A stretch of DNA of 64,000 nucleotides, taken from NCBI GenBank assembly GCA_937919925.1, contig CALFOT010000011.1:1-64000 (forward strand), written 5' to 3'. The stretch's first letter is position 1; the number at the start of each line of letters is the position of its first letter. This DNA is from an uncultured bacterium. GTDB taxonomy: Bacteria > Planctomycetota > UBA1135. Positions 26,127 to 35,400 of the stretch are shown in pieces. The position numbers were made by a program, and so were the translations under genes. A model generated the notes under the pieces. The model was given only the letters and a program-made list of their open reading frames with translations. It was not told where the DNA came from and searched no databases.

Positions 26127-27298
26127 AAGCGATCCCCGCTTTGTACCGACTGCTCACCGTATTTTTTGCGGATTTTATCCTGCACCGCAATACGTTCCCG
26201 TTGCACCACACGTTCTTTTTCAAACAGACCGCCTTGCCAAAAACCACGCTCTAAACCCGTAAAGCGCACGCCCAACAAACGCACCAGAGTGCGCCGTTTC
26301 AGCATGCGGTCTAGCTGCTGTTGCGCGACCTCCCACCATTCCAAATCATGGTCACTCGGTGCTGGCAAAGTAAAATCACGCGTTTCGGTGACAAAATCGG
26401 CATAGCGCACTTTCACACTTAAGGTGCGCGCTAAAAAACCCTCGGCGCGCAACTCTACGCAGGCCTTTTCGAGTAACTTTTGCAAGCGCCCGCGCAACAC
26501 TTTGAGATCATCAAGATCTTCTGCAAAAGTGCGTTCATGCCCCAGCGACTTACGTTCGGGGCGCTCCCAAGGCGGGCAAACAGGGGTTTCATCCACCCCG
26601 CGCGCGCGCCGCTGCATGGATGCACCATAACTTCCAAACACTTCTTCTAGGAACCAGCCTGCAGTGCTGGCCAAAACCCCAAGTTGATCAATGTGGAAAT
26701 CGCGCAACCGTTTGGCCGTCACCGGCCCAATGCCCGGCATCACCTTCACCGGTAAAGGCGCAAAAAAACGCGGCTCCTGGCCAGGCCGGACATCGAATAA
26801 ACCACACGGTTTGGCGAAACCCGAAGCCACTTTACTCACCAAACGATTACTCGAAATACCAATGGTAAGATCCAACCGTAAACGCTCTTTGACCTCGCGA
26901 CGCATCGAATCGGCCGCATCCAACGCATTGCCAAACAAATGATGAGTGCCACTCAGATCCAAATAGGCCTCATCGACCGAGACTTTCTCAACGAGCGGAG
27001 TATAGTTGCCAATCAACTCAAAAACCGCCTTGGAAGCACGACTATACATACCATGGCTGCCACCAACGCGAATCAAATCTGGGCATAAACGGAATGCTTG
27101 GCCCATTGGCATGGCCGAATGTACACCAAACTGGCGCGCCTCATAAGAGGCTGCCGCCACCACGCCACGTGTTTCAGGTGAGCCGCCGACGACCACTGGC
27201 CGCCCATATAAACGCGGATCCAAAACCCTTTCTACCGACACGAAGAAGGCATCTAAATCCACGTGCAAAATTGAGCGCCCGTGGTTGGAAATATTCAC
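26105..27298 (-). CDS. dinB: Y-family DNA polymerase (Pol IV/DinB), catalytically intact
   Basis: 397 residues. Catalytic motifs are complete: HVDLDAFFVSVE and KVSVDEAYLDLSG supply the acidic metal ligands; SYEARQFGVHSAMP and IGISSNRLVSKVASGFAKP are conserved palm/finger elements, followed by the helix-hairpin-helix MPGIGPVTAKRL. A QGGLF stretch near the C-terminus fits the beta-clamp-binding consensus QxxLF. Intact acidic residues separate it from ImuB, the inactive Y-family protein of classical imuA-imuB-dnaE2 cassettes. Its start overlaps the stop of the upstream small gene by four bases, and its end overlaps dnaE2. Confidence 0.94.
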   Translation of the reverse strand: MNISNHGRSILHVDLDAFFVSVERVLDPRLYGRPVVVGGSPETRGVVAAASYEARQFGVHSAMPMGQAFRLCPDLIRVGGSHGMYSRASKAVFELIGNYTPLVEKVSVDEAYLDLSGTHHLFGNALDAADSMRREVKERLRLDLTIGISSNRLVSKVASGFAKPCGLFDVRPGQEPRFFAPLPVKVMPGIGPVTAKRLRDFHIDQLGVLASTAGWFLEEVFGSYGASMQRRARGVDETPVCPPWERPERKSLGHERTFAEDLDDLKVLRGRLQKLLEKACVELRAEGFLARTLSVKVRYADFVTETRDFTLPAPSDHDLEWWEVAQQQLDRMLKRRTLVRLLGVRFTGLERGFWQGGLFEKERVVQRERIAVQDKIRKKYGEQSVQSGDRLWLRNSL

Positions 27299-27645
27299 GC
27301 CCCTTGATGGCCACTACCGAACTGACGTAAACGCCCAACCACCACGCCCCGCACCTTGGCCGGCTGTTCATCCGATGGCGGCGGAAAACCACCGACGCCC
27401 TTAAAAGACAAGTCTTCCTGCACGCGCGCCAAAGCCAGCGTGCGCGCGAGGCCAGTCCACCACACAACCAAATCGCCAACTTCTACATCCACGCCCTCGG
27501 TGATTGCGAAAACATCGCCATCTTGAAGGTTTTCATCATCTGCGACGGCAACCCCGCGCAGGGCTAAGAAAAAGGTGTTCTTACGGTTGGCGAATTGCCC
27601 CGCCTGACCATCCATTTTGACTTCTTCTAACATGACTGCGCTCAT
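27295..27645 (-). CDS. Small S24 (LexA/UmuD)-fold protein lacking the Ser-Lys dyad, UmuD'-like
   Basis: 116 residues between lexA and dinB. It aligns by eye with the C-terminal domain of UmuD/LexA: FFLALRG matches the strand before the active-site serine, DGDVFAITEGVDVEVGDLVVWW matches the DGDLL...GDIVVA block, and VRGVVVGRLRQF matches the final GVVxxxxR strand. The serine position (GDSM) reads GVAV, with alanine at 33, and the lysine strand reads TLALARV, so autocleavage is not expected. Its size equals processed UmuD'. GGAG lies 11 bases before the ATG at 27645; ATG 27633 is an alternative. It has no P-loop, so it is not ImuA. Fold and role are inferences. Confidence 0.7.
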   Translation of the reverse strand: MSAVMLEEVKMDGQAGQFANRKNTFFLALRGVAVADDENLQDGDVFAITEGVDVEVGDLVVWWTGLARTLALARVQEDLSFKGVGGFPPPSDEQPAKVRGVVVGRLRQFGSGHQGA

Positions 27646-27671
27646 TTTTTTTTACTCTCCTTTGCCTCTCT

Positions 27672-28310
27672 TTATGCCCACCATCGCATCACGCCGACCA
27701 CCCGGCCGGCCAGACTGAAATGATCCTCACGCCGCACCACAATATCTTCCATGTTGGCATTTTCTGGCCGCAACACCACAAAATCCCGCTGCGGTAAATA
27801 ACGCTTTACCGTGGCTTCCATAGCTTCGCCTTCGCCGATCAAAGCCACAACAATTTCACCGCTATTGGCGCTACTTGCCTGCTGCACAAGCAGTAAATCC
27901 CCATCCAAGATGCCGGCGTCGATCATCGAATCTCCCGCCACGCGCAGCGCAAAATCAGCCGCACTGCCAGCCAGGCGCGGCAAGCTCCCCTGGTGGTTTT
28001 CGAGCGCCAAAATGGGCAAACCCGCAGCAACCTGGCCCAAAATAGGGATAGTTTCTGCCGAACTATGGCCGATATTTGTAGTGCAAAGATGAATGGACCG
28101 CGAAGAACGCCCCAATTTCAGATAACCCTTACGCTCCAGCGCCCGAAGATGAAAATCTGCGGTTTGCGGGCTTACACCAAGGCTAACTCCAAGCTCGGCA
28201 CGCGTGGGCGGACGCCCCAAAGCTGCCAAAACTTGCTGGAGAGCCGCGAGTGCGGCGCGTTGGCGCGGACTCAGCGGTTCCAGATTCATGAGGTGGGCAG
28301 ACACAGCCAT
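27672..28310 (-). CDS. lexA: LexA repressor, SOS regulator
   Basis: 212 residues from the ATG at 28310, chosen because TATACT lies seven bases upstream; 28289 (MNLEPLSPRQ) is an alternative. The winged helix-turn-helix (about 10-75) has PPTRAELGVSLGVSPQTADFH, one residue shorter than E. coli LexA in the recognition region. The cleavage bond is Ala96-Gly97 in VAAGLP, the nucleophile Ser128 in GDSM and the general base Lys169 in ATVKRY. RecA-stimulated self-cleavage should derepress the operon lexA-S24-dinB-dnaE2. A perfect palindrome overlaps its promoter. The 26-base gap to the next gene contains a good ribosome-binding site. Confidence 0.95.
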   Translation of the reverse strand: MAVSAHLMNLEPLSPRQRAALAALQQVLAALGRPPTRAELGVSLGVSPQTADFHLRALERKGYLKLGRSSRSIHLCTTNIGHSSAETIPILGQVAAGLPILALENHQGSLPRLAGSAADFALRVAGDSMIDAGILDGDLLLVQQASSANSGEIVVALIGEGEAMEATVKRYLPQRDFVVLRPENANMEDIVVRREDHFSLAGRVVGVMRWWA

Positions 28311-28317
28311 CTCGGCG

Positions 28318-28323
28318 AGTATA
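28318..28323 (-). promoter_or_regulatory. -10 box of lexA (TATACT-N7-ATG)
   Basis: TATACT on the minus strand, followed by seven bases and the lexA ATG at 28310. It overlaps the end of the palindromic operator candidate, so a bound repressor would block RNA polymerase. Confidence 0.5.
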
Positions 28324-28339
28324 TGACAAATATCATATA
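28320..28339. promoter_or_regulatory. Candidate LexA operator, perfect palindrome TATATGA-N6-TCATATA
   Basis: Two perfect seven-base arms flank CAAATA, 20 bp in total, the same overall size as the E. coli SOS box but a different sequence. It lies just upstream of lexA over the -10 region and also upstream of the divergent gene at 28400. No second full copy was noticed by eye in the window. Assignment to LexA rests on position and symmetry. Confidence 0.65.
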
Positions 28340-28399
28340 GCACAAGCGCCAACCCTCCAAAAACGGTAACCAAGCTACACAAACGCTACGATGACACTC

Positions 28400-31300
28400 A
28401 TGCAAACGCCTGTACGGCTTGTACTTTTGGCACTGCTCGGCTCCTGCGCCAGCGCCACTTCCACAGCTCCGTCTGAAACTCCTCGTGGTGATCACGGTAG
28501 TACTTTCACCGACGTAGTCGATCAACCCGCGCAAGAACCTGCGCCCGCCATCCAGGAGCCCACAGCTGGCCCACTGCAAGAGCCCGTCGGCAGCACCAAG
28601 CCGCTGACAACAGCGCCACCGCCGCCGACTGAAGCGGATGCCGCCCAGCTCTACCTCAATGGCGATGTGCCCGCAGCACTTAAACTCTATACGCAGTTGA
28701 TGGCGCGCACGATTACCGATTTACGCACAGCAGAGGCGCCGACTCAACCGAACACCGCAGCCGACCCCATCGCTGCCGCACGTCTACGCGCCGAACTGGA
28801 GTGGCTCTTGGTGAGTTTCCGCAAAGCCGCCAAAATGAGCGGACACGACGGACTATGTCGGGAGCTACTCGGCTCGCTCGCCATCAACGAAAGCGATGGC
28901 AACGTGTGGGCACTCACCCGTTGGTGCTACCCGCAAGCGGCGCAGGATCTCAGCAAACTCACCAACTGGCAGTTCGTCGGCCCGTTTGATAACGAACGTG
29001 GCGTGGCTCTTGATCGGCAGCTCGCACCCGAGACCGATCCCAATAGCCTGACTGCTTTCGCTGGCAAAGTACGCCCGGTTGCTTGGCGTACCACACCGCC
29101 AACGTCGGCCGCCGATGGTGTGCTTGATTTTTCGCTGCTACTCACACCGGCGGAACAAACGGCTGTGATGCTGCGTACGTGGGTGAACTCCGCTATCGAC
29201 CAAGACGCGTTCTTGATGCTGGGTATCGCCGGTGAAGCACGCGTGTGGCACGATGGCACCACGGTGCTGCATGCTGGCGGTGAACATGAGTTACATTTTG
29301 ATGCGCTTGCTGCGCCACTCAAATTGCACGCCGGTTGGAATGAGATTGCCATGAAACTTGGCAGTCGTGATCATGCGCCGCGTTTCGAAGCGCGCTTGAT
29401 TGACGCCGTAACCGGCCGCGCATTGCACCTCGAAGACAACTCCACTCCACCGGCCACGCTGCTGCCGCAAATCCTCAGCGCCGCGGATCCACAAAAAGTG
29501 ATTTTGGCGCCTCCTGGAGCTATCGCCTATTACTTGGCGACCACTTATGTTGCGCCCGAAAACGCAGAGGCTTACCATCGCTTGGGCGTTTTACAGGATT
29601 GGTACAAAACCGCGCCGAAATCGATGTTTCCAGGCCGCGAAGACCTACGTACTGCTGTAGAACTGGCACCAACAGAACTACGCTATCGCGTCGATTACGC
29701 CACCGCGTTGTTCCCTGGAAAGGATATCGATGCCGCAGAAGCGGACCTAAATCCGTGGCTCCAACAAGCCCAATTGATTCTGGAGCAAGAGCCCGGCCAA
29801 GTGTTTACCAACTTGCAGCGCGTGATGGCGGTACTGCATTACCAGCACATTGAAAATTTGGGGTTGGAGGCTATCGCCCGTTTAGAAGCCGCCGGTCATG
29901 AGGAACCGTGGCTGCTTCGTGCTAAGGCTGCTGTCTACGCTGCCTTTGACCACGATGACCTTGCGCATGCAACACAAATGCGCATTCTTGAGCATCCGCA
30001 GATTGATCAGTACCCAACGATTCAGCTGACCGCGGCACGCCAAGCGCTACGCCGAGGCAGCCCAGAGCTATTGGCAATCTTGCAGAAAACTTTCGCGGCG
30101 ACCGACAACAACTACGCTTTCGCCAGCATCGTTGAGTGGCAGCGTCAACAACGCGCACAGTTTGATGCCACACTTGAGTTAAACGAACTCGAACAACTGA
30201 TGGCGCGCCAGCCATGGAGTTCCGCAACCTTGCGTGACTGCGCCAAACGTTTCCAGTCGCAGGGTAATCTTGAGGTGGCGTTTGCATTGCTCGATCGCGC
30301 GCTAATGTTGAAGCCAGAGTCAGCTGCAAATTTGGCCTTGCTGGCGCGCCTGCATCTTGCCGCTGGGCAAATCGAAGAAACGATCATTGCGCTAGAGCAA
30401 GAGCTCAATATCGATTTTACCAACGAAGATGAGCAACGCTTACTGGACCACCTCCAGTCGTTGGATGGTGCCACTTTTGATGCGCCTTATCACGAAAGTT
30501 TGGCTGCCATTTTGGAGCGCAACAACACTTCTGATGGCAACTTGGCCAGCGTCGATTACAGCCACGAATACCTGCTCTACCGCAGTGTGGTGCGCGTCAA
30601 TCCAGACAGCACGGCTAGCCGCTACTATCGTAAAGTCATGCGCGTGTTGAACGTCAACGGCGTGCGCGAGCTAGATGAAATTACATTCCCATTCCGTTGG
30701 GGCGATGAAGATCTGCGCGTGCTCACCGTGAATGTCTTGCACCCGGATGGCAGCACCGAAACCGCAAAAACCAACCGTGGTTGGCGCGCAAGCCAAGTGG
30801 ATTTGCCACGCCTTCAAGTGGGCGACATCATCGATTTAGAGTGGAAAATCAGCGATCTCCACACCACCTACTTTGGCAAATACTTCGCCATTGATCACTC
30901 TATGACAGCAGATCGTTCGGTACCCACACACGAAAGCCAGTTGGTGCTTTTAGTGCCGGATGAACTGCCTTTGGAGTTCCATACGATTCGTTTGGAAGGC
31001 GCGCAAGCGGAAGTTGGCGCAACGGCTGCTTTTGGCACCAGCCATACTTGGACGGTGCACGATTTAGCACCCCAGCGGATTGAAAATTTGATGCCCCACG
31101 CCGAAGAAACAGTGGCGCGCGTGCAAGCTAGCTCCTACACCTCGTGGGATGATTTTGGCGCTTGGTGGTGGAACTTAATTGATGCCGGCATCACCGTATC
31201 TCCTGAGATGAAAACCAAAGTTGCCCAACTCACCGCAGACAAGCATGATCTGCGTGAACAGGTGGCGGCAATCTATGGGTTTGTTGCGAATGACATTCGT

Positions 31301-32410
31301 TACAACGCTTGGGAGTTCGGCGTACATGGTTATCAACCTTACACCGCGCCCGTCATCTTCAGCCGCCAATTTGGCGACTGCAAAGACAAATCCATTCTCC
31401 TGCGCGCCATGCTTTCGGAAATCGGCGTAGAAGCTTATCCAGTGCTCCTCTTGCGCTCGGCGGATGGTCGGCACGGTGGACGACGGCATGAAGAAGACCT
31501 GAGTTTGGCAATGGTCGATCACTTCAACCACTGCATCGCTTACATTCCGGCGCAACAAGATTTGCCGGCAATGTTTGTTGACGGCACTGCACGCTTGCAT
31601 CCGCTGGATGTGCTGCCATACGATGACCGCGGCGCGCAAGTGCTGGTGGTAAAGCCCGAGGGCATTGAACGCGTGCGTATCCCCTTCTCGGAGGCCGCCG
31701 ACAACACCCGCGCCGAGCACTACACGATTTCCTATGAAAGCAACGGCAGTGCTGCTGTCGAAATGTTTCTCACCCCGCAAGGCCGCTGGGATCCAACCTA
31801 CCGCAATGCTTTTGCTGGTGGTGATCAAAAGCGTAAAGAAACGGTCGAGAACATGTTGTCGGCCCAACTTGGTCCGCTGGATGGCGATGTGACTTACGAC
31901 ATTCAAGATGTGGAGCAACTCAACAACCCGCTGCGTCTGCTGTTCGGCGCCAAAGCCACTAGCCTGGCGCGCGTGGTTGATGGTCACCTAGAAATCCCGG
32001 CGATGCTGAACCCGCTCAATCTGCTGCAAAACACTGCCGCCGAAGCAGAACGTACTACCGATTTGCTGTTGGATAGCCCTTGGGTCCGCGCGATCACCAT
32101 CGATGTTGAACTCCCTGAAGGTTGGAACATGGATGTACTGCCCGCGGCGATTGACGTCAGTAATCACGACGCCAGCTACCAGTGGAATGTGGTACGCAGC
32201 AAAACTGGCCTGCGCATTAGCGAACGTTATGCCCTGCTCACCCACCGCATCCCGGTGGCGCGTTACCCAGCTTTCCGCGCACTGTGCCGCGTCATCGATA
32301 ACAGCCAAGACCGCTACTTGGAAGTAACTGCTTCACTGCCCCCGGAGACGGAAGAAACCCTCCAAGCTGTCCCTGTAGAAGCCTCCGTAAAAGATAAGGA
32401 GGACAAGTAA
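28400..32410 (+). CDS. Giant lipoprotein with TPR, DUF3857 and active-type transglutaminase-like domain
   Basis: 1336 residues from the ATG at 28400, favoured over 28391 because TACGAT lies seven bases upstream. The signal ends in a good lipobox, LLGSC. After a Pro/Thr-rich stretch come a beta-rich region (about 190-350) and helical TPR-like repeats (about 370-690), then DUF3857 (about 720-880; YSHEYLLYRSVVRVN, PRLQVGDIIDLEW). The transglutaminase-like domain has the triad Cys994 (GDCKDKS), His1044 (FNHC) and Asp1061 (VDGTA). Such proteins are thought to act on envelope peptides or proteins; no substrate is known. It is coupled to the next gene by a TAATG overlap. Confidence 0.85.
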   Translation: MQTPVRLVLLALLGSCASATSTAPSETPRGDHGSTFTDVVDQPAQEPAPAIQEPTAGPLQEPVGSTKPLTTAPPPPTEADAAQLYLNGDVPAALKLYTQLMARTITDLRTAEAPTQPNTAADPIAAARLRAELEWLLVSFRKAAKMSGHDGLCRELLGSLAINESDGNVWALTRWCYPQAAQDLSKLTNWQFVGPFDNERGVALDRQLAPETDPNSLTAFAGKVRPVAWRTTPPTSAADGVLDFSLLLTPAEQTAVMLRTWVNSAIDQDAFLMLGIAGEARVWHDGTTVLHAGGEHELHFDALAAPLKLHAGWNEIAMKLGSRDHAPRFEARLIDAVTGRALHLEDNSTPPATLLPQILSAADPQKVILAPPGAIAYYLATTYVAPENAEAYHRLGVLQDWYKTAPKSMFPGREDLRTAVELAPTELRYRVDYATALFPGKDIDAAEADLNPWLQQAQLILEQEPGQVFTNLQRVMAVLHYQHIENLGLEAIARLEAAGHEEPWLLRAKAAVYAAFDHDDLAHATQMRILEHPQIDQYPTIQLTAARQALRRGSPELLAILQKTFAATDNNYAFASIVEWQRQQRAQFDATLELNELEQLMARQPWSSATLRDCAKRFQSQGNLEVAFALLDRALMLKPESAANLALLARLHLAAGQIEETIIALEQELNIDFTNEDEQRLLDHLQSLDGATFDAPYHESLAAILERNNTSDGNLASVDYSHEYLLYRSVVRVNPDSTASRYYRKVMRVLNVNGVRELDEITFPFRWGDEDLRVLTVNVLHPDGSTETAKTNRGWRASQVDLPRLQVGDIIDLEWKISDLHTTYFGKYFAIDHSMTADRSVPTHESQLVLLVPDELPLEFHTIRLEGAQAEVGATAAFGTSHTWTVHDLAPQRIENLMPHAEETVARVQASSYTSWDDFGAWWWNLIDAGITVSPEMKTKVAQLTADKHDLREQVAAIYGFVANDIRYNAWEFGVHGYQPYTAPVIFSRQFGDCKDKSILLRAMLSEIGVEAYPVLLLRSADGRHGGRRHEEDLSLAMVDHFNHCIAYIPAQQDLPAMFVDGTARLHPLDVLPYDDRGAQVLVVKPEGIERVRIPFSEAADNTRAEHYTISYESNGSAAVEMFLTPQGRWDPTYRNAFAGGDQKRKETVENMLSAQLGPLDGDVTYDIQDVEQLNNPLRLLFGAKATSLARVVDGHLEIPAMLNPLNLLQNTAAEAERTTDLLLDSPWVRAITIDVELPEGWNMDVLPAAIDVSNHDASYQWNVVRSKTGLRISERYALLTHRIPVARYPAFRALCRVIDNSQDRYLEVTASLPPETEETLQAVPVEASVKDKEDK
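32396..32402 (+). promoter_or_regulatory. Strong ribosome-binding site of the second DUF3857 gene
   Basis: AAGGAGG lies seven bases before the ATG at 32410, inside the end of the upstream gene. It shows that the organism uses canonical Shine-Dalgarno initiation inside operons even though many first genes lack it. Confidence 0.75.
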
Positions 32411-35400
32411 TGATTACCATTCTCGCCATTTCCACACTGCTGCTTGCTAGCCCAGCCGCAACTCTGCAAACAGCGCAAGTTTCTACCTCCAAGCTCAGCT
32501 CGGAATTAATTGTCGGCCACCCGGGTTTGTTCAACGGTGACGTGGATAGCGTGCGCAACGATCTGCTCGAAGCCATGCTCAACGATCGGTCGTCGCCGCT
32601 GCTTGGCGCCGCCGCCCATCAAGCTCTGTTGCTAAGCGAATATTGTTCAACCAATATGGATCCAACTCTGTTGGCGCAGTTGATTGAAGGCGTCGATAAC
32701 GGCGCCGCATCGGCCGACATTCGTAGCCTTTATATACAGGAGTTGCAACGCAGCCGCTTCCAAGATATCTCGCCCTTGCAGCTGCCACAGCGCCCACCAC
32801 ACCAGAATGATTTGTTCGATCACTGGTTCACCAATTGGCGTGTACTGCAGCCATGGGGCGAACTGGATCACCCTACCCCAATGCGCGCAGCCACCATCCC
32901 GCCCGATCCGCGGCAGCTGCAAGTGGTGGATCCGGCGAATGGCCAAACCCGCACTTGGCAAACTCTTACCCGCACCTCCAACCGCACTTGGATTCGGCCA
33001 GATAACCTAGCTTGGCAAAATGTCGGCTGTGGTTATGCCGCACTTTGGGTGCGCGCTGAACCGCAAGTTGCCATGCTCGAACTGCATGCCGATGAAGCCA
33101 TGCGTGCGTGGTGGAACGGCATGCCCACTTTCGAAGCTCTGCGTGAAGGTTTGCCCGAACGCAAAGACACCTTCCAAGCTTATGTGAATGTACAAGCTGG
33201 TTGGAACTTGCTGTTGGTCCAGTACGAAAACGGTCAGGACCTGTTTCTCGGCGGCCGCTTGTTGACGCGCGATGGCCGCTTGTTGCCATTCTATGAGTGG
33301 GAAGACGCAACCAGCGCCCCGGAGTTGCCTGCAGTGCCAATGCCTGCTGAAATTTTAGATTTGGCCTATTGGCAGCCGCTTGGCAATGATCCTTGGGATG
33401 TGATTTTGCGTTGCGCTTTAGCCTTGCATCACAATCGTGCCGACTTGGCACTGGCGACTCCAGAACCACCGGCTATGAGCAACCAGCAAATGGCTGCATG
33501 GCTGAATTGGCAGCATCATGCTTACCGTCAGGCCTACCACTTATCACCTTCTGTAGTGCGCAATCGCTTACTCGAAATTGAAGCGCGCAGTAGTGAATTA
33601 GCCTGCAATGATGTCGGCTTGGAACTCTTCGCAGCCGCTCGTTTGCAAGAAGAAGATAAACGAGAAGAAGCACTTACACTGACCCGTGCGCTCGTCGCAG
33701 CACACCCCGATATTTACGCTGCCCGTAGGCTAGAAGCGGCCATTCTGCTCGAAATCGACCGCAGCGGCACTTTAGCCCAACCGGTGATTGAAGCGATAGC
33801 CGCCAGTTTTCCTCAAGCCGATTGGCCTTTGGAACAACTGGAGTCTTTTGCCACGGACCACGGCGACCGCGCGCGTGCTTTATTATACGCCAAAGCGCGC
33901 TTGACGACGAACACCGAAGGTGGCTGGAATCTGATTGATTTGTTACTCGAAAGCAGCGATCCCGAGCAAATTCAACTTGCTCATGATTTATTCGCTCGCG
34001 CCGCCTTCGAGGAGCCCGATCATTACAGCACCAAGCGCATACAGCGCCAGCTGTGGCACATTGATGGCAAGCAAGATAAAGTGTTGGCGGAGTTGCGCGC
34101 CGAGGTCGTGCGCACGCCCAACTTTATCGATGCCTACCGCCGCTTGGCCGAGTATCAAATTCGTCATGGCGAGTTAGCCGCAGCCACCCAGGCCTACGAA
34201 ACGATTTTGAATCTTGACCCAAGTAATGAACAGGCTTTACGAACTCTAAAGGTGCTTGCGAACCAAGATGACGCCGCCGAATTTTTCGCCACTTTTGGTC
34301 CGGATGTCGCGGCGCAGTTGGCCCAGCGGCAAAGCATTGCTGGCGACAACTCCACCGCCATGCTGCTCGATAGTGGCATGGTTTACATGCTCGCCGACGG
34401 AGGCTTGATTTACCGCGTTCACAATCTCGATTTAGCCCTCGACCGCAATGGCACCGAAGTTCTGCATGAAATGGGCGTGGTTGGCTCTCCGCAGCTAGCA
34501 CGCATCATCACCAGTGATGGTGGGATTTTGGAACCCCACCAGGTTAATGATAGCTTTGTGATGCCTTCGCTTGATCCGGGTGATGTCATTGAAACCGTAT
34601 ACGACCGCTACATTCCCGGTTTATTTGGACTGGCTGCAAACCCTGGTATATGGAACTTTTCCTCCTTCGAACAACCGTTTGCGTTGAGTCGCTGGGTTAT
34701 TTTTGTACCGAATGGTGCGCCAGGATTTTTGCGCGAACATAATTTTGATGGTGGTCATGAGGTGCTTGATTGGAAGAATGGCAAAGTTCATATTTTCAAT
34801 CGCGCCGAAAATGCCCGCCTGGAACCTGAGGTTCTGATGCCGTCGGAAATGGAACTCCTGCCGTGGGTTGCTTTTGGCAATGATACTCCCCTGGAACGGG
34901 TGGCAGAAAAATGGCGCACCTACTTCCTGTGGCAAACGTCGCTCCCCGCCGATACCGAACTTGAGCTGCGCACCTTCCTGGCAACCCTCGATCAATCGGG
35001 AAGCAATCTTGAAAAAGCACAACGTATTTACGCGGCCGTCACCCAACTGATTTTGGATTTCAATGATGACGGGAACTTGGTGGATGTCTGGACTCTCAAG
35101 CGTGGCAACCCCACCTTCTTGTTGTCCGCTCTGTACCGTCTGGCCGGCATCCCCCATGAGTGGTCTTTGCTGCAAACGAGTGCACCGGAACTGAAGGAAA
35201 ATCCTCTCACCCCCTTCACCAGCGGCGCCGACTTCGTCTACCCAGCTCTGCGCGTTGCGGAAGCGGGCGCCGAGCCTGTGTGGATGTTGTTGTTGACGCG
35301 CGGCACACCCTTTGGCGAATTGAGCCCCGCCCTGCTTGGTGCTCCCGCCATGGTGTTGGAGCCCCAAGGCTACCGCCTTGAGGAAGTTTCGCGCGACGGA

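Noticed and set aside
26105..27298. Possible ImuB for the Y-family polymerase
   Set aside because: ImuB lacks the catalytic acidic residues; here DLDAFF and SVDEAYLD are intact.
27295..27645. Possible ImuA for the second gene of the SOS operon
   Set aside because: ImuA is a RecA-like protein with a P-loop; this product is half the size and has no Walker motif.
31175..31987. 270-residue antisense ORF inside the first DUF3857 gene
   Set aside because: No recognisable domain, and it lies opposite strongly conserved transglutaminase-like codons; it is a shadow of GC-biased codon use.
34621..35367. 248-residue antisense ORF in the second DUF3857 gene
   Set aside because: No start signal or recognisable motif; the plus-strand frame aligns with its paralogue.
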